Notes: generated from the sequence alone by a model not told the origin. 64,000 bases of DNA from Ferrimonas sediminum (GCF_900100175.1 NZ_FNEM01000011.1:1-64000); one strand, 5' to 3'; shown: positions 39,178 to 50,231, counted from the first letter of the stretch. Numbers and translations are program-made.

Positions 39178-39801
39178 CTACATCATCGCCTTGAGGGCAT
39201 CTTTAATCAGTTTCTCGGAGCTGGCACCCGGGGCATGAACCTTATCCACGGCCTTTTTCGCCACGGTAGCCTTGTAGCCCAGGGCTTCCAACGCGGCAAT
39301 GGCATCGTCGGTGGCATCCGGCGCGGTGATGAAGGTATCCTCCACTGCGTTGCCCAGGGCAAAGCTGTCGGCATTGGGGGTCGCCAGCGAAGCGGCAAAA
39401 TTTTTCATCCGGTCGCGCATCTCCACCACCAGCCGTTCGGCGGTCTTCTTGCCGACACCGGGCACCTTGGTGATGCCGGTAATGTCTTCCCGCTGCACCG
39501 CTGCCACAAACTGCTCCGCCGACATCCCGGACAGGATGGCCAGCGCCATCTTCGGGCCAATGCCGTTGGTCTTAATCAGCTCCCGGAACAAGGCCCGCTC
39601 CTGCTTGGTGGCAAAGCCATACAACAGCTGGGCGTCTTCACGCACCACGAAGTGGATGGACAGCACACAGGGCTGCCCCAGATCCGGCAACTGGTAGAAG
39701 CTGGTCATGGGCAACTGCACTTCATAGCCAACGCCATTGCAGTCGATCAGCACTTCCGGTGCCTGTTTTTCAATCAGAATTCCGCTAAGTCGTCCAATCA
39801 C
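39178..39801 (-). CDS. ruvA: Holliday junction binding protein RuvA
   Basis: A 207-residue protein with the RuvA start [15 protein letters not shown], two helix-hairpin-helix motifs ([15 protein letters not shown] and [16 protein letters not shown]), and the C-terminal RuvB-binding domain ([11 protein letters not shown]). The GTG at 39801 gives the conserved start; the longer frame is rejected. It is 11 nt from ruvC and 10 nt from ruvB. Confidence 0.97.
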   Translation of the reverse strand: MIGRLSGILIEKQAPEVLIDCNGVGYEVQLPMTSFYQLPDLGQPCVLSIHFVVREDAQLLYGFATKQERALFRELIKTNGIGPKMALAILSGMSAEQFVAAVQREDITGITKVPGVGKKTAERLVVEMRDRMKNFAASLATPNADSFALGNAVEDTFITAPDATDDAIAALEALGYKATVAKKAVDKVHAPGASSEKLIKDALKAMM

Positions 39802-39812
39802 ATTGTGTCTCT

Positions 39813-40334
39813 TTATCGTAACCGGCCACGAACACGGGCCGTAACTTTCCCTGCCATGGCTACCATACTCTCTCGGGTATGGCTGTGGCAAAGGGCGATG
39901 GCCAGGGCATCGGCGGCATCGGCCTGCGGGGTCGCAGGCAGCTTAAGGATGCTCTTCACCATGTGCTGAACCTGGGACTTCTCCGCCCCGCCGGTGCCCA
40001 CCACCGCCTTTTTGATCTCGGTCGGACTGTACTCGCTGATAGGCAGGCCCAGGTTGGTGGCGGCCACGATGGCCACCCCCCTCGCCTGCCCCAGCTTTAG
40101 CGCCGAGTCCGGGTTGCGGGCCATAAACACCCGCTCGATGGCGAACTCATCGGGCTGAAACTGGCGCACCAACTCGCTGACGCCATCGAAGATGCACTTG
40201 AGGCGCTCGGGCAGCTCACCGTCCGGGGTACGAATACAGCCACTGCCAAGATAGCTGTGGCTTCGCCCCACCTTTCGAATCACACCGTAGCCGGTGATCC
40301 GTGAGCCGGGGTCGATGCCCAGGATGATGGTCAT
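39813..40334 (-). CDS. ruvC: Crossover junction endodeoxyribonuclease RuvC
   Basis: A 173-residue resolvase. The catalytic acidic residues are seen in [12 protein letters not shown] (Asp7), AIERVF (Glu) and [12 protein letters not shown] (two Asp). It cuts Holliday junctions brought by RuvAB. The start overlaps the yebC stop by 4 nt. Confidence 0.98.
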   Translation of the reverse strand: MTIILGIDPGSRITGYGVIRKVGRSHSYLGSGCIRTPDGELPERLKCIFDGVSELVRQFQPDEFAIERVFMARNPDSALKLGQARGVAIVAATNLGLPISEYSPTEIKKAVVGTGGAEKSQVQHMVKSILKLPATPQADAADALAIALCHSHTRESMVAMAGKVTARVRGRLR

Positions 40335-41080
40335 TCGTCGAGCTGCTCCATGATCTCGTCGGCGATGTCGGCGTTGTGATACACCTCCTGAACATCGTCA
40401 TGATCTTCCAGCACATCGATCAGCCGCAAAAACTTTGGCGCGGTGGCCGCATCCAGCTCCGCCTTGGTGGAGGGAATCATGGTCACTTCGGCGTTCACCG
40501 ATTCCAGCCCGGCGGCATCCAGGGCGTCTTTTACGGCACCGAACTCCACCGGCGTGGTGTACACGTCGATGCTGCCGTCGTCGTTGGTGTCGACGTCATC
40601 GGCACCCGCTTCCAGGGCGATCTCCATGATCTGCTCTTCATCGGCACCTTCGCCGTAGGAGATAACGCCCTTCTTCTCGAACAGGTAGGACACCGACCCG
40701 TCGGTACCGAGATTACCGCCGGACTTGGTGAACGCGCTGCGCACGCCGGAGACGGTACGGTTGCGGTTATCGGTCATGGTTTCTACCATCACCGCGGTTC
40801 CGCCGGGGCCGTAACCTTCGTAGATGATGGTTTCCAGCACCTGGCCATCCAGTTCACCGGCACCGCGTTTCACCGCCCGATCGACGGTGTCGCGAGTCAT
40901 GTTGTTGGACAGCGCCTTGTCGATGGCCGCGCGCAGGCGTGGATTGGAAGCCGGATCCGAGCCCCCTTCGCGGGAGGCCACGGTCAGCTCACGAATCAGT
41001 TTGGTGAAAATCTTACCGCGCTTGGCGTCCTGTGCCGCCTTGCGGTGCTTGATGTTGGCCCACTTACTGTGACCTGCCAT
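40331..41080 (-). CDS. yebC: YebC/PmpR family protein
   Basis: A 249-residue protein with the family N-terminus [25 protein letters not shown] and central [10 protein letters not shown]. Members are reported as transcriptional regulators or as factors relieving ribosome stalling. It lies between aspS and ruvC in the usual gammaproteobacterial order. Confidence 0.97.
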   Translation of the reverse strand: MAGHSKWANIKHRKAAQDAKRGKIFTKLIRELTVASREGGSDPASNPRLRAAIDKALSNNMTRDTVDRAVKRGAGELDGQVLETIIYEGYGPGGTAVMVETMTDNRNRTVSGVRSAFTKSGGNLGTDGSVSYLFEKKGVISYGEGADEEQIMEIALEAGADDVDTNDDGSIDVYTTPVEFGAVKDALDAAGLESVNAEVTMIPSTKAELDAATAPKFLRLIDVLEDHDDVQEVYHNADIADEIMEQLDE

Positions 41081-41124
41081 AATTTTTCTCCTGTTACCGG
41101 AACCCGGTTCCGGCCTGAAACAAT

Positions 41125-41146
41125 AAAGCTGCCCGCAGGCAGCTTT
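41125..41146 (-). terminator. Hairpin between aspS and yebC
   Basis: Perfect 9-bp stem AAAGCTGCC/GGCAGCTTT with a 4-nt loop. On the minus strand it is followed by a T-rich ATTGTTT. It probably reduces read-through from aspS into yebC-ruvCAB. Confidence 0.7.
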
Positions 41147-41156
41147 GTTATTCGTC

Positions 41157-42929
41157 TTACTGGTCCTGCTTCGGTTCCTGTTTCACCAGGTCGATGGCCA
41201 GCTCCTCCAGCACATCCGGATTGGCCGGGCTGGGCGCATCGGTGAGCGGGCACGCCGCCGTGGTGGTCTTAGGGAAGGCCATCACGTCACGGATGGAGGT
41301 GGCACCGGTCATCAGCATCACCAGACGATCCAGGCCAAAGGCCAGACCCGCATGCGGTGGCGCCCCGTAGCGCAGTGCTTCCAGCAGGAAGCCGAACTTC
41401 AGCTGGGCTTCTTCGTCATCAATACCCAGAATGCGGAACGCGGTGGCCTGCATCTCCTGGTCGTGAATACGCACCGAACCACCGCCCAGTTCACAGCCGT
41501 TCAGCACCATGTCGTAAGCATCGGAGATGGCCGCTTCAGGGTTGGCTTCCAGCTCTTCTGGTGTCATGTCGCGCGGCGCGGTAAACGGATGATGCAGCGC
41601 ATGGAAACGGCCGTCGATCTTCTCAAACATCGGGAAGTCCACCACCCACAGCGGCTTCCACTCATCCACGGTCAGGCCGAAATCTTCACCGGCTTTCAGG
41701 CGCAGCGCGCCCATGGCGTCGGTCACTACCGAGTAGCTGTCGGCACCGAACAGCAGGATGTCGCCGGCTTCGGCGCCATTGCGCTCGACGATGGCGTTGA
41801 TGATGTCGTCGGTCAGGAACTTGGCCACCGGAGACTGAACTCCGTCGATGCCGTTGCCGGCTTCATTAACCTTCACCCAGGCCAGGCCCTTGGCGCCATA
41901 GATGCCGACGAACTTGGTGTAGTCGTCGATCTGCTTACGGGACAGCTTGGCTCCACCGGGGATGCGCAGAGTCGCGACACGTCCCTGAGGATCGTTTGCC
42001 GGGCCGTTGAACACCTTGAACTCGACGTCCTTCAACAGGTCTGCCACGTCCACCAGCTCCAGCGGGTTACGCAGATCCGGCTTGTCGGAACCGAAGCGGC
42101 GCATGGCATCGGCGTAGCTCATGTGCGGGAACTCAGGCAGATCCACGTCCAGCATCTTCTTGAACAGCGTGCGAATCATCGATTCGGTGCTGGCCATCAC
42201 CTGCTCGGCGCTCATGAAAGAGGTTTCGATATCGATCTGGGTGAACTCAGGCTGACGGTCGGCCCGCAGGTCTTCGTCCCGGAAACACTTGACGATCTGG
42301 TAGTACTTGTCCATGCCGGACATCATCAGCAGCTGCTTGAAGATCTGTGGTGACTGCGGCAATGCAAAGAACTCGCCCTTATGGGTACGGCTTGGCACCA
42401 GATAGTCACGGGCGCCTTCCGGGGTTGCCTTGGTCAGAATCGGCGTTTCCACATCCAGGAAGCCGGCATCGTCCATAAAGCGGCGCACTTCGGAGGTCAC
42501 CTTGGCACGGAAGATCATCCGTTCGGTCATCTCCGGGCGACGCAGATCCAGATAACGGTACTTCAGACGCAGGTCTTCGTTGACGTCGGTATTGAAATCG
42601 ATGGGCAGCGGCGCCGCCTTGTTCAGGATGGTCAGCTCTTTACCCAGCACCTCGATGGCACCGGTGGTCATGTTGGCGTTCACCTGGCTCTCGGGACGAG
42701 CGCGCACCAGGCCTTTGACCTGAACACAAAACTCACCGCGCAGGCTGGAGGCGGTTTCAAACACCTCAGGCAGGTCAGGATCGTAAACCACCTGAACTAT
42801 GCCCTCACGGTCACGCAGGTCGAGGAAAATCACACCACCGAGATCACGGCGGCGGTTTACCCAACCGACCAGGGTAACTTCTTGGCCCACCAGGGCTTCA
42901 GTAACGAGTCCACTATAATGGCTGCGCAT
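41157..42929 (-). CDS. aspS: Aspartyl-tRNA synthetase
   Basis: A 590-residue class II synthetase. OB-fold anticodon domain ([24 protein letters not shown]), motif 2 ([20 protein letters not shown]), the bacterial GAD insertion, and motif 3 ([13 protein letters not shown]). Full bacterial length. It charges tRNA-Asp. Confidence 0.98.
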   Translation of the reverse strand: MRSHYSGLVTEALVGQEVTLVGWVNRRRDLGGVIFLDLRDREGIVQVVYDPDLPEVFETASSLRGEFCVQVKGLVRARPESQVNANMTTGAIEVLGKELTILNKAAPLPIDFNTDVNEDLRLKYRYLDLRRPEMTERMIFRAKVTSEVRRFMDDAGFLDVETPILTKATPEGARDYLVPSRTHKGEFFALPQSPQIFKQLLMMSGMDKYYQIVKCFRDEDLRADRQPEFTQIDIETSFMSAEQVMASTESMIRTLFKKMLDVDLPEFPHMSYADAMRRFGSDKPDLRNPLELVDVADLLKDVEFKVFNGPANDPQGRVATLRIPGGAKLSRKQIDDYTKFVGIYGAKGLAWVKVNEAGNGIDGVQSPVAKFLTDDIINAIVERNGAEAGDILLFGADSYSVVTDAMGALRLKAGEDFGLTVDEWKPLWVVDFPMFEKIDGRFHALHHPFTAPRDMTPEELEANPEAAISDAYDMVLNGCELGGGSVRIHDQEMQATAFRILGIDDEEAQLKFGFLLEALRYGAPPHAGLAFGLDRLVMLMTGATSIRDVMAFPKTTTAACPLTDAPSPANPDVLEELAIDLVKQEPKQDQ

Positions 42930-43203
42930 CGACGGATCCTATCTAAGTTGTTGGCAGTACGGAAGCCTTGCGCGTTCGCCAGGCCCATACCGGAAAAATT
43001 CGGCAAAACCGCGATTATAAAGAAAAGTCACCACTTTAAGAAGTCGTGGTTCCCTTTGTTTGGGCTTAGTTGCTCAGTTCACAAGCAGATGAACAGATTT
43101 GCAGCAGTTTGCAGTGGAAATACAGCGTCTATTATCAGTTTACTTGCTGGCGTCAGGCGTCGGCACTACAATCGGCGCGTCACCTGAAGAGAACCGTTCC
43201 AGA

Positions 43204-43932
43204 ATGCCAAAGCACGATAAGATTTTTGCGACCCCGCAGCAAGATATCCCTGACTTCCGTTTCAATGAGCAGGTCGTTTCCGTTTTCCCCGATATGATCT
43301 CCCGCTCGATTCCCGGCTACGGGGCCATCATCGATGGCATCGGCGCCATCTGTGCCCGGGTGGCGCAGGATCGCACCCGGCTCTATGACCTGGGCTGCTC
43401 GCTGGGGGCGGCAACCTTGTCTATGCGCCGCCATGTGGGCGACAACCAGTGCCGCATCATCGCCGTCGACAACTCCGAGGCGATGGTCAGCCGGGCTCAA
43501 GAACACCTTAACGCCTTCGTCAGTGGCACCGATGTGGAGCTGGTGTGTGCCGACATCCGCGACGTGGCCATCGAAAACGCCTCGCTGGTGGTACTGAACT
43601 TCACCCTGCAGTTTTTACCACCGCAAGATCGCGCCGATCTGATGAAGAAGATCTATCAGGGCCTGGTGCCCGGCGGCGTGGTCATTGTCTCTGAGAAACT
43701 GCGCTTCGAAGGCGAGCGCCTGCATCAGTTGCTGGATGAGATGCACCTGGACTTCAAGCGGGCCAACGGCTACAGCGAGCTGGAGATCAGCCAGAAGCGT
43801 ACCGCGCTGGAAAATGTGATGAAGCCAGACAGCAAGCAACAACATTACCAACGTTTCAAGGACGCCGGTTTCAGCGAGTACAGCAGCTGGTACCAGAACC
43901 TGAACTTTACCTCGCTGATGGCCATCAAATGA
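43204..43932 (+). CDS. cmoA: Carboxy-S-adenosyl-L-methionine synthase CmoA
   Basis: A 242-residue SAM-dependent enzyme that makes carboxy-SAM from SAM and prephenate for the cmo5U34 tRNA modification. Motifs: [14 protein letters not shown] for SAM binding, [11 protein letters not shown], and [12 protein letters not shown]. The ATG at 43204 gives the usual [11 protein letters not shown] start. It overlaps cmoB by 4 nt. Confidence 0.97.
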   Translation: MPKHDKIFATPQQDIPDFRFNEQVVSVFPDMISRSIPGYGAIIDGIGAICARVAQDRTRLYDLGCSLGAATLSMRRHVGDNQCRIIAVDNSEAMVSRAQEHLNAFVSGTDVELVCADIRDVAIENASLVVLNFTLQFLPPQDRADLMKKIYQGLVPGGVVIVSEKLRFEGERLHQLLDEMHLDFKRANGYSELEISQKRTALENVMKPDSKQQHYQRFKDAGFSEYSSWYQNLNFTSLMAIK

Positions 43933-44897
43933 TCGAGTTTAAACAGTTCTTCCAACGCATTGCCGACTCAAAACTCAGCCACTGGCTGGAAACCTGCCCC
44001 ACCCAGTTGAGCCAATGGCGTAAACTGCACGCCCACGGCGACTTTCCAAAATGGGAAAAGGTGGTGGCCAAGATGCCGACCATGGCGCTGGATCAACAAG
44101 ACATCAAGACCCAGGTAAAATTTGGCAGCGGTGCCCAACTGGATGAGGGCCGCACCCAGAAATTGCACAACCTGCTCAAGTTTTTTCACCCCTGGCGTAA
44201 AGGCCCCTACCATCTGCACGGCATCCACATCGACACCGAGTGGCGCAGTGACTGGAAGTGGGATCGGCTGCTGCCCCACATCAGTCCGCTTAAAGGCCGG
44301 ACCGTACTCGACGTCGGCTGCGGCAGCGGCTATCACATGTGGCGCATGCTCGGCGAAGAGGCCGAACTGGTAATCGGCATCGACCCGTCGGATCTGTTTC
44401 TGGCGCAGTTTTCTGCCGTTAAGGCCATCGCCGGCAACCCGGACAGCATTCACCTGCTTCCCCTGGGCATTCAGCAACTGCCGGAACTGCGGGCATTCGA
44501 TACCGTGTTTTCCATGGGGGTGCTGTACCACCGCACCTCTCCTATCGACCACCTGCTGCAGTTGCGAAACCAATTGAACAAAGGCGGGGAACTGATTCTG
44601 GAAACACTGGTCGTAGAGGGGGACGAAAACACCATACTGGTGCCACCAGGGCGTTACGGCAAGATGAATAACTGCTGGTTCCTGCCCTCCTCAAAGGCTT
44701 TAAAACTGTGGCTTGAAAAATGCGACTTTAACGACGTCCGTATCGTCGATGAGGCCGACACCACTTTGGGCGAACAGCGGCAAACTGACTGGATGACTCA
44801 TCAATCGTTACAAGATTATCTGGATCCGACCGATCCCAGTAAAACTGTCGAGGGACATCCGGCCCCCAGACGTGCCATACTGATCGCCACAAAATAG
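43929..44897 (+). CDS. cmoB: tRNA U34 carboxymethyltransferase CmoB
   Basis: A 322-residue enzyme that transfers carboxymethyl from carboxy-SAM to 5-hydroxyuridine at tRNA position 34. Motifs: [32 protein letters not shown], and [15 protein letters not shown]. It is translationally coupled to cmoA. Confidence 0.97.
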   Translation: MIEFKQFFQRIADSKLSHWLETCPTQLSQWRKLHAHGDFPKWEKVVAKMPTMALDQQDIKTQVKFGSGAQLDEGRTQKLHNLLKFFHPWRKGPYHLHGIHIDTEWRSDWKWDRLLPHISPLKGRTVLDVGCGSGYHMWRMLGEEAELVIGIDPSDLFLAQFSAVKAIAGNPDSIHLLPLGIQQLPELRAFDTVFSMGVLYHRTSPIDHLLQLRNQLNKGGELILETLVVEGDENTILVPPGRYGKMNNCWFLPSSKALKLWLEKCDFNDVRIVDEADTTLGEQRQTDWMTHQSLQDYLDPTDPSKTVEGHPAPRRAILIATK

Positions 44898-44943
44898 AAC
44901 AAAATCATGAATATCGACCTTACCAAAGGATAAGGAATCAGAG

Positions 44944-45705
44944 ATGAAGATGAATCACCTGCTCGTAACCTTCGCGACGTTGTCCCTGCTGGGCGGCTGT
45001 GCGAACCTCAATGGCGAAAAAGAGGCCGCCAAGCAAGCACATCTGGATCAGCTGGTTAACCAGCAAACCGACCAGCTGCAGACTCTGATTGTCGATACCT
45101 GTACTCCAAAGGCGGATCCCAACCAGCCCTATATGGAACAACTGGTGACCGATATGGCCGGAGTCAATGCCCAGCTGACCGCGCTGGTGGAGAAACAGGC
45201 CGTTCCTGTGGTGACCTGCCCGGAAGTCAGCACTGAGTCTCCTATTGGCGACAAGCTGATACTGGGTGAAGTCGAACGCACCTACGTGCAAGAGGTCGGC
45301 ATGGAGTTTGAAACCCGGGTCGACACCGGTGCCGAATCCTCCTCCATCGATGCCCGCAACATCACCCTGTTTGAGCGCGACGGCAAACAGTGGGTGCGTT
45401 TTGATGTCCCTAACCGCGAAGCGCCGGACACCGAAGCCAAGACCATTGAAGCCAAGGTCGAGCGCATCGCCCAGATCAAAAAGGGCGCCGCCGACGGCAA
45501 ACAGGAGCGCCCGGTTATTCGAGCGCGACTGAAGATCGGAGACTACGTTGCCGACACCGAGCTGAACCTGAACGATCGCAGCCACCTGGACTACCCGCTG
45601 CTGCTGGGACGCAAGTTCATTAAGGACATCGCCGTGGTGGACGTTAGCCGCAGCCATGTCCAGAGTAAAAAACCGGCCAAAAAGCCTGCTAAACCCACTG
45701 AATAA
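44944..45705 (+). CDS. Retropepsin-like ATP-dependent zinc protease family lipoprotein (RimK-associated)
   Basis: A 253-residue protein with a lipobox (LLGGC), a coiled-coil-like segment (about 24-75), and a domain with the retropepsin motif RVDTGAESSSIDAR (DTGA) and YPLLLGRKFI near the C-terminus. Such proteins are annotated 'ATP-dependent zinc protease' and recur next to RimK-type ligases. It is the first of a four-gene run; the next gene starts 14 nt later. The Lys/Pro-rich tail is low complexity. Confidence 0.85.
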   Translation: MKMNHLLVTFATLSLLGGCANLNGEKEAAKQAHLDQLVNQQTDQLQTLIVDTCTPKADPNQPYMEQLVTDMAGVNAQLTALVEKQAVPVVTCPEVSTESPIGDKLILGEVERTYVQEVGMEFETRVDTGAESSSIDARNITLFERDGKQWVRFDVPNREAPDTEAKTIEAKVERIAQIKKGAADGKQERPVIRARLKIGDYVADTELNLNDRSHLDYPLLLGRKFIKDIAVVDVSRSHVQSKKPAKKPAKPTE

Positions 45706-45719
45706 CGGACCTGTTCCCA

Positions 45720-47228
45720 ATGGCCTCTAAGAAACCTTTCTATTTTCTGGTTGCGCTGCTGCTGTCCCTGGGCATCGGCTCCTCGATCTATCGCCATGTC
45801 GTTGACGGCATTCCTCTGGTGCCCGGCGCTCAGACCACCAACTGGACCGTAGAGGCGCGGGTTGCCTTCCAGGCCAACGGCCAACCCATCGAGGTGTCGC
45901 TGGCCCTGCCGGAGGACCCCGGCTTTGAGATCCTGTCCGAAAGCGCCGCCTCGCCCGGTTATGGGCTCACGGTCGCCCGCCAGCAGCAAGCCCGCCGTGC
46001 CGTGTGGACCAAACGGGAAGCCATGGGCCAACAGGAGCTGTACTTCACCGCCAACCTGGTGGCCAGTGGCCGCTCCGACCTAACGGAGTCGGTACCGCCA
46101 CAGGAACCGTTGGCAGAAACCTGGGCCGAAGGCGTGGACACCGCCGCCCAGGCGCTGATCGACCTGGCCTGGAGCCGCAGCGCCAGCAATCTGTCGTACG
46201 CCCAGCAGATCGCCAAGATGCTGTCCGAAACCGAACAGGCCCAGAATGTGGCTCTGCTGCTGAGCCACTACAAACCGGAAGAGCTGATGGTGCAGCTGTT
46301 GCACTCCGCCAAGATTCCGGCCCGGGTGGGTCACGGCCTGCGACTGGAAGATGGTCGCCGCCGCCAATCGCTGGTGCCCATTGTCGAGGTGTATGACAAC
46401 GGCCTCTGGCACCTGTTTGATCCCCTGACCGGCACCAGTGGCCGCGAAGAAAACATGCTGCTATGGCAACGCTCCAGCGCCTCGGTCCTGGATATCACCG
46501 GCGCCGCCAACTCTACCGTGACCTTCTCCATTATTCGGGACACCCGCCCGGCGATGGCCACGGCCCTGGATATGATGACTGCCAAAGGGCTGGCGTCGTT
46601 CTCACTGTACTCCCTGCCTCTGGAAGAGCAGAGCCTGATTCGAGGCCTGATGCTGGTTCCCATCGGCGTGTTGGTGGTGGTGTTCCTGCGGGTGCTGGTC
46701 GGGCTGAAAACCTCGGGCACCTTTATGCCGGTACTGATCGCCCTGGCCTTTATCCAGACTACCCTGCTTACCGGCTTGGTAGGCTTCTTGCTGATCGTTG
46801 CCGTCGGTCTGTACATTCGTGGCTACCTGTCCAACCTCAACCTGTTGCTGATATCGAGGATCAGCGCGGTGGTGATCGTGGTGCTGGGCATCATCGCCGG
46901 CTTTACAGTACTGGCCTACAACCTGGGGTTAACCGAAGGGCTGACCATTACCTTCTTCCCGATGATCATCCTGGCCTGGACCATCGAACGGATGTCGATC
47001 CTGTGGGAAGAGGAAGGCCCGAAAGAGGTGGCGATCCAGGGCGGCGGCAGCCTGCTGGTGGCCACCATTACCTATCTGTGTATGGTTGCACCTCTGGTGC
47101 AGCACTGGGTGTTTAACTTCCTGGGCATCCATCTGGTGATTCTGGCCGGCGTGCTGATGATGGGCCAATACACCGGCTACCGCCTTCTTGAGCTGCGCCG
47201 CTTTAAGCCTCTGGCGGGAGACGATTGA
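45720..47228 (+). CDS. Inactive transglutaminase family protein with a 7TM region
   Basis: A 502-residue membrane protein. After an N-terminal helix, residues about 150-260 form a transglutaminase-like domain (IPARVGHGLRL, EVYDNGLWHLFDPLTG). The catalytic Cys and His positions appear replaced, in line with the 'inactive transglutaminase' name; the Asp region FDP remains. Residues about 310-495 hold seven hydrophobic helices. It lies between the retropepsin-like gene and a RimK-like ligase, an arrangement described in surveys of amidoligase systems. Confidence 0.87.
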   Translation: MASKKPFYFLVALLLSLGIGSSIYRHVVDGIPLVPGAQTTNWTVEARVAFQANGQPIEVSLALPEDPGFEILSESAASPGYGLTVARQQQARRAVWTKREAMGQQELYFTANLVASGRSDLTESVPPQEPLAETWAEGVDTAAQALIDLAWSRSASNLSYAQQIAKMLSETEQAQNVALLLSHYKPEELMVQLLHSAKIPARVGHGLRLEDGRRRQSLVPIVEVYDNGLWHLFDPLTGTSGREENMLLWQRSSASVLDITGAANSTVTFSIIRDTRPAMATALDMMTAKGLASFSLYSLPLEEQSLIRGLMLVPIGVLVVVFLRVLVGLKTSGTFMPVLIALAFIQTTLLTGLVGFLLIVAVGLYIRGYLSNLNLLLISRISAVVIVVLGIIAGFTVLAYNLGLTEGLTITFFPMIILAWTIERMSILWEEEGPKEVAIQGGGSLLVATITYLCMVAPLVQHWVFNFLGIHLVILAGVLMMGQYTGYRLLELRRFKPLAGDD

Positions 47229-48196
47229 TGCTGTTCTGTCACCCATCCAAGCTTAAAACCAAGGGCATCATGGGGATGAACCAGCGCAACATCTCCTACA
47301 TTGGCCGCTACAATCCACGCTCGCTGTATAAGCTGGTGGACGATAAGCTGCGCACCAAGCAGATCGCCCTGAAGGGCGGCATCGACGTGCCGCATCTAAT
47401 CTCGGTGATTGGTGAACAGCACGAGATCAGGGATCTCACCAACCGCATTCGCGGCTTTGCCGGCTTCTGCATCAAACCGGCCCAGGGTTCCGGCGGCAAG
47501 GGGATTCTGGTGATCACCAAGGTGTCCGAAGGGCGCTTTTTCAAACCCTCCGGCGGTGAAATCACCCTGGCCGAGATGGAACGCCATGTCTCCAATATCC
47601 TGGCGGGCCTGTTCAGCCTGGGAGGCAAAAATGACGTGGCGGTGATCGAGGCCCTGATTCAGTTTGATCCGGTGTTTGAGGGCTACTCCTTTGAAGGGGT
47701 GCCGGACATTCGGCTGATTGTTTTCAAGGGCTACCCGGTGATGGGGATGCTGCGTCTCTCTACCGCCGCCTCCGACGGCAAAGCCAATCTGCACCAAGGT
47801 GCGGTGGGCGTCGGCATCGACATCGCCACCGGCCGCGCCCTGCGGGCGGTGCAGTTTGACCAGCCGGTGACCCATCATCCGGACACCAACAAACTGCTGT
47901 CAGACATGGCAGTTCCACACTGGGATCGTTTGCTGACTCTGGCGGCAGGATGCTATGAGATGTCCGGGCTGGGCTACTTGGGCACCGACATGGTGCTGGA
48001 CACCGAGCGGGGCCCGCTGCTGCTGGAACTCAATGCCCGCCCGGGACTGGCGATTCAGATCGCCAACGGTGAAGGGCTGTTGCCACGACTTCAGCAGGTG
48101 GAGTCACTGCCCGCCCATCCCGTGGACGTGGCCACTCGAATCGCCCGTTCCAAGGAGTGGTTTGGCCGTGAAAGCCAACTGGGTCAAACCGCCTAG
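47228..48196 (+). CDS. Alpha-L-glutamate ligase-like (RimK-type) ATP-grasp protein
   Basis: A 322-residue ATP-grasp ligase. Features: MGMNQRNISYIGRYNPRSLY (family N-terminus), the loop KPAQGSGGKGILVI, and the metal-binding end LLLELNARPGL. The preceding stop overlaps the ATG by one base (TGATG), with GGGAG upstream. It probably adds amino acids to a protein or metabolite. The end overlaps the next gene by 29 nt. Confidence 0.88.
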   Translation: MLFCHPSKLKTKGIMGMNQRNISYIGRYNPRSLYKLVDDKLRTKQIALKGGIDVPHLISVIGEQHEIRDLTNRIRGFAGFCIKPAQGSGGKGILVITKVSEGRFFKPSGGEITLAEMERHVSNILAGLFSLGGKNDVAVIEALIQFDPVFEGYSFEGVPDIRLIVFKGYPVMGMLRLSTAASDGKANLHQGAVGVGIDIATGRALRAVQFDQPVTHHPDTNKLLSDMAVPHWDRLLTLAAGCYEMSGLGYLGTDMVLDTERGPLLLELNARPGLAIQIANGEGLLPRLQQVESLPAHPVDVATRIARSKEWFGRESQLGQTA

Positions 48197-49649
48197 GGCG
48201 CTGCTCCTGTCCGGATTGCTGGTAAGCCCGTGTGGGCTTGCCAGCGACACTCTGGATCTGTGTCAGAAACTGATTCGCCCCCCCGAGTCCCATACCGTCA
48301 TTCGGCAGCAACGTTATCTGGCCCAGTTAGTGCAACTGACGGATCAACTGCGCGCCGTCCCGGCCCGGGCACAAGAACTGGCCCAGTGCCACCATCTGGC
48401 CAGCAAAGCCCTGGCAACCCTGGAACATCAGCCCAGCCAGCCGGTAACGCAACTGACCGCAGAGGCGGCCTACCTAAATCTGACCACCACCAGCAAACGC
48501 CAGTTGCGCCTGGATCGGGTTGGCTGTCAGACTGCGGAAAGTGTGGATCAGGAGGAACTGCTGCCACTGCGACGCCAGGATGTCGGCCGCTACCTGTATC
48601 AAAGCCCGAGCGAACGCTGCAGCCAGTACGTCTGGCTCGGCTGGGAAAACCGCGGCGGCGACGACACCCTGCTGCTACTGGATCGCATTCTCAAGGCTGC
48701 CAGCCTCCATGCCAAGGCGCAGGGGTATACCAGCAGCATCCGGCATACCTTGGCGGGCAACTACCTCAGCGATCCCCGACAAATCGCCGACTGGCTGCAG
48801 TCTTTGCCAGTTTCGAATCGGGAGTTGCCCTGGCAACCCCATGCCGCTCCCCGCTACCTGAATCTCGATCCCCGTCAGCTGAGCCGGGCAGCCTTTACCG
48901 CCCTGACCCACACGCTGGGGCTGACTCTTGCCGCACTCGATGACGACAGCTGGCAGGTATGGGACCAACGCCGATATCTGGGTGTGGTAACGCTGACGCC
49001 GGGCAAGCGCACCGGGCTCAGGGTCATTCAACGCCACATCGTCGGCCACCATTTCGGTGTTGCCGAAGTGGTCTACCGCAGCAAATCCAAGTGGCGCGAT
49101 AGCCATGTGGAACAGCTACTGGCGCGTCAGTCCCAGGCGCTGTATGCCCTGGCTGGCCAACCACTGACCTCCCACCAGGGTGAACAGTGGGAAGCGGATC
49201 TGCACGGACTGACTGCCGCCCTTGGCGAGGCCCTGGGTCACAGCGTCCCGTTTCGAGATCAGCTGGGTCCCCTACCCCCGACAACGCCCCGCGGCTACCG
49301 GGCCGGTGAACTGTTTGACGCCGAGATGGCGTTGGCGGTCTGGCAACAGGACAGCCTGGATGAAGATCAGTTGCTGGCCACCCAGTCCAGGCTATTCCAG
49401 CACTACTTTGGCCAACCTGCCCCCCCCAACTGGCGCTGGTGGAACGCCCGCCCGCAACTGATCCGCCAGGGTCCGCTGTTGTACCGCAAACAGCTGAGCC
49501 GCCAATTGGCGGCTCAGCTCATCACTCGATGGCAGCAGGGGCAACTCAGTGGCTCACAGCTGTGGCGCCGACTCTATGTCAACACCAACCACCAGGCCAT
49601 GGCGCCCACACTGGACGCCATGGGCATCGAGTTACACCAGCGCCAATAG
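48168..49649 (+). CDS. Exported M3-peptidase-like protein, apparently without HExxH
   Basis: A 493-residue protein with a signal peptide (ALLLSGLLVSPCGLA). Residues 160-215 look like the thimet/oligopeptidase A core (WENRGGDDTLLLLDRILKAA, then a GYTSS...QIADWLQSL stretch). Where an M3 enzyme would have HExGH, this has HIVGHHFGVAEVVYR, so zinc ligands seem lost. A later segment WRDSHVEQLLARQSQALY recalls the M3 E-x-PSQ region. The GTG at 48168 follows AAGGAG. The M3 assignment is from pattern memory and moderate. Its end overlaps convergent azoR by 18 nt. Confidence 0.55.
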   Translation: MKANWVKPPRALLLSGLLVSPCGLASDTLDLCQKLIRPPESHTVIRQQRYLAQLVQLTDQLRAVPARAQELAQCHHLASKALATLEHQPSQPVTQLTAEAAYLNLTTTSKRQLRLDRVGCQTAESVDQEELLPLRRQDVGRYLYQSPSERCSQYVWLGWENRGGDDTLLLLDRILKAASLHAKAQGYTSSIRHTLAGNYLSDPRQIADWLQSLPVSNRELPWQPHAAPRYLNLDPRQLSRAAFTALTHTLGLTLAALDDDSWQVWDQRRYLGVVTLTPGKRTGLRVIQRHIVGHHFGVAEVVYRSKSKWRDSHVEQLLARQSQALYALAGQPLTSHQGEQWEADLHGLTAALGEALGHSVPFRDQLGPLPPTTPRGYRAGELFDAEMALAVWQQDSLDEDQLLATQSRLFQHYFGQPAPPNWRWWNARPQLIRQGPLLYRKQLSRQLAAQLITRWQQGQLSGSQLWRRLYVNTNHQAMAPTLDAMGIELHQRQ

Positions 49650-50231
49650 CTTTTCCTGCGCCTGATCAACCACGCCGGCATCCATGGCCACCCCACCGGC
49701 AGACACCAGAGACACGTCGGTAATACCGACAAAGCCCAGTACGGTTTTCAGGTAGGTGTCGTTGTGGTTCAGATGGGCCATCGGTGTACCGTCGGCGTAG
49801 TCGCCGCCGCTTGATGCGACGATCACGGCTTTACGACCGGCCAGCTCCCCTTTCGGGCCTTGCTCTGTATAGTTAAAGGTACGGCCGACGCGGCAGATCT
49901 GATCGACCCAGGACTTCATGCCCACCGTCACAGAAAAGTTGTGCATCGGCGAGCCCAGTACCACCTCATCGGCGGCAAACAGTTCATTCACCAGTTCGTC
50001 TGACAAAGCCACCGCTTGCTGCTGTGCCTCGCTGCGCTGATCTTCCGGAGTATAGAAAGCACCGATGGTGTCCTGGCTCAACTGGGATATGGCATTGCCG
50101 CTGACGTCACGGCGGATGATGCGGCTGCCTGGGTTGGATGCCAGCCAGGCATCGGCGTACGCGGCCGTCAGTTTACGGGTGTTGGAGGTGGCGGAGTTAG
50201 GGCTGGCATCTACAATCAACAGGGTTTTCAT
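49632..50231 (-). CDS. azoR: FMN-dependent NADH-azoreductase
   Basis: A 199-residue flavodoxin-fold quinone/azo reductase. N-terminal MKTLLIVDASPNSATSNTRK, GSPMHNFSVTVGMKSWVDQI and the region ASSGGDYADG match AzoR. It reduces quinones and azo compounds with NADH. Divergent from a LysR gene that may regulate it. Confidence 0.95.
   Translation of the reverse strand: MKTLLIVDASPNSATSNTRKLTAAYADAWLASNPGSRIIRRDVSGNAISQLSQDTIGAFYTPEDQRSEAQQQAVALSDELVNELFAADEVVLGSPMHNFSVTVGMKSWVDQICRVGRTFNYTEQGPKGELAGRKAVIVASSGGDYADGTPMAHLNHNDTYLKTVLGFVGITDVSLVSAGGVAMDAGVVDQAQEKLLALV

Noticed and set aside
38184-39194. 336-residue plus-strand open frame
   Set aside because: It is the mirror of ruvB, a highly conserved gene with Walker motifs; composition explains the open frame.
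41145-42353. 402-residue plus-strand open frame
   Set aside because: Antisense to aspS; no ribosome binding site or domain.
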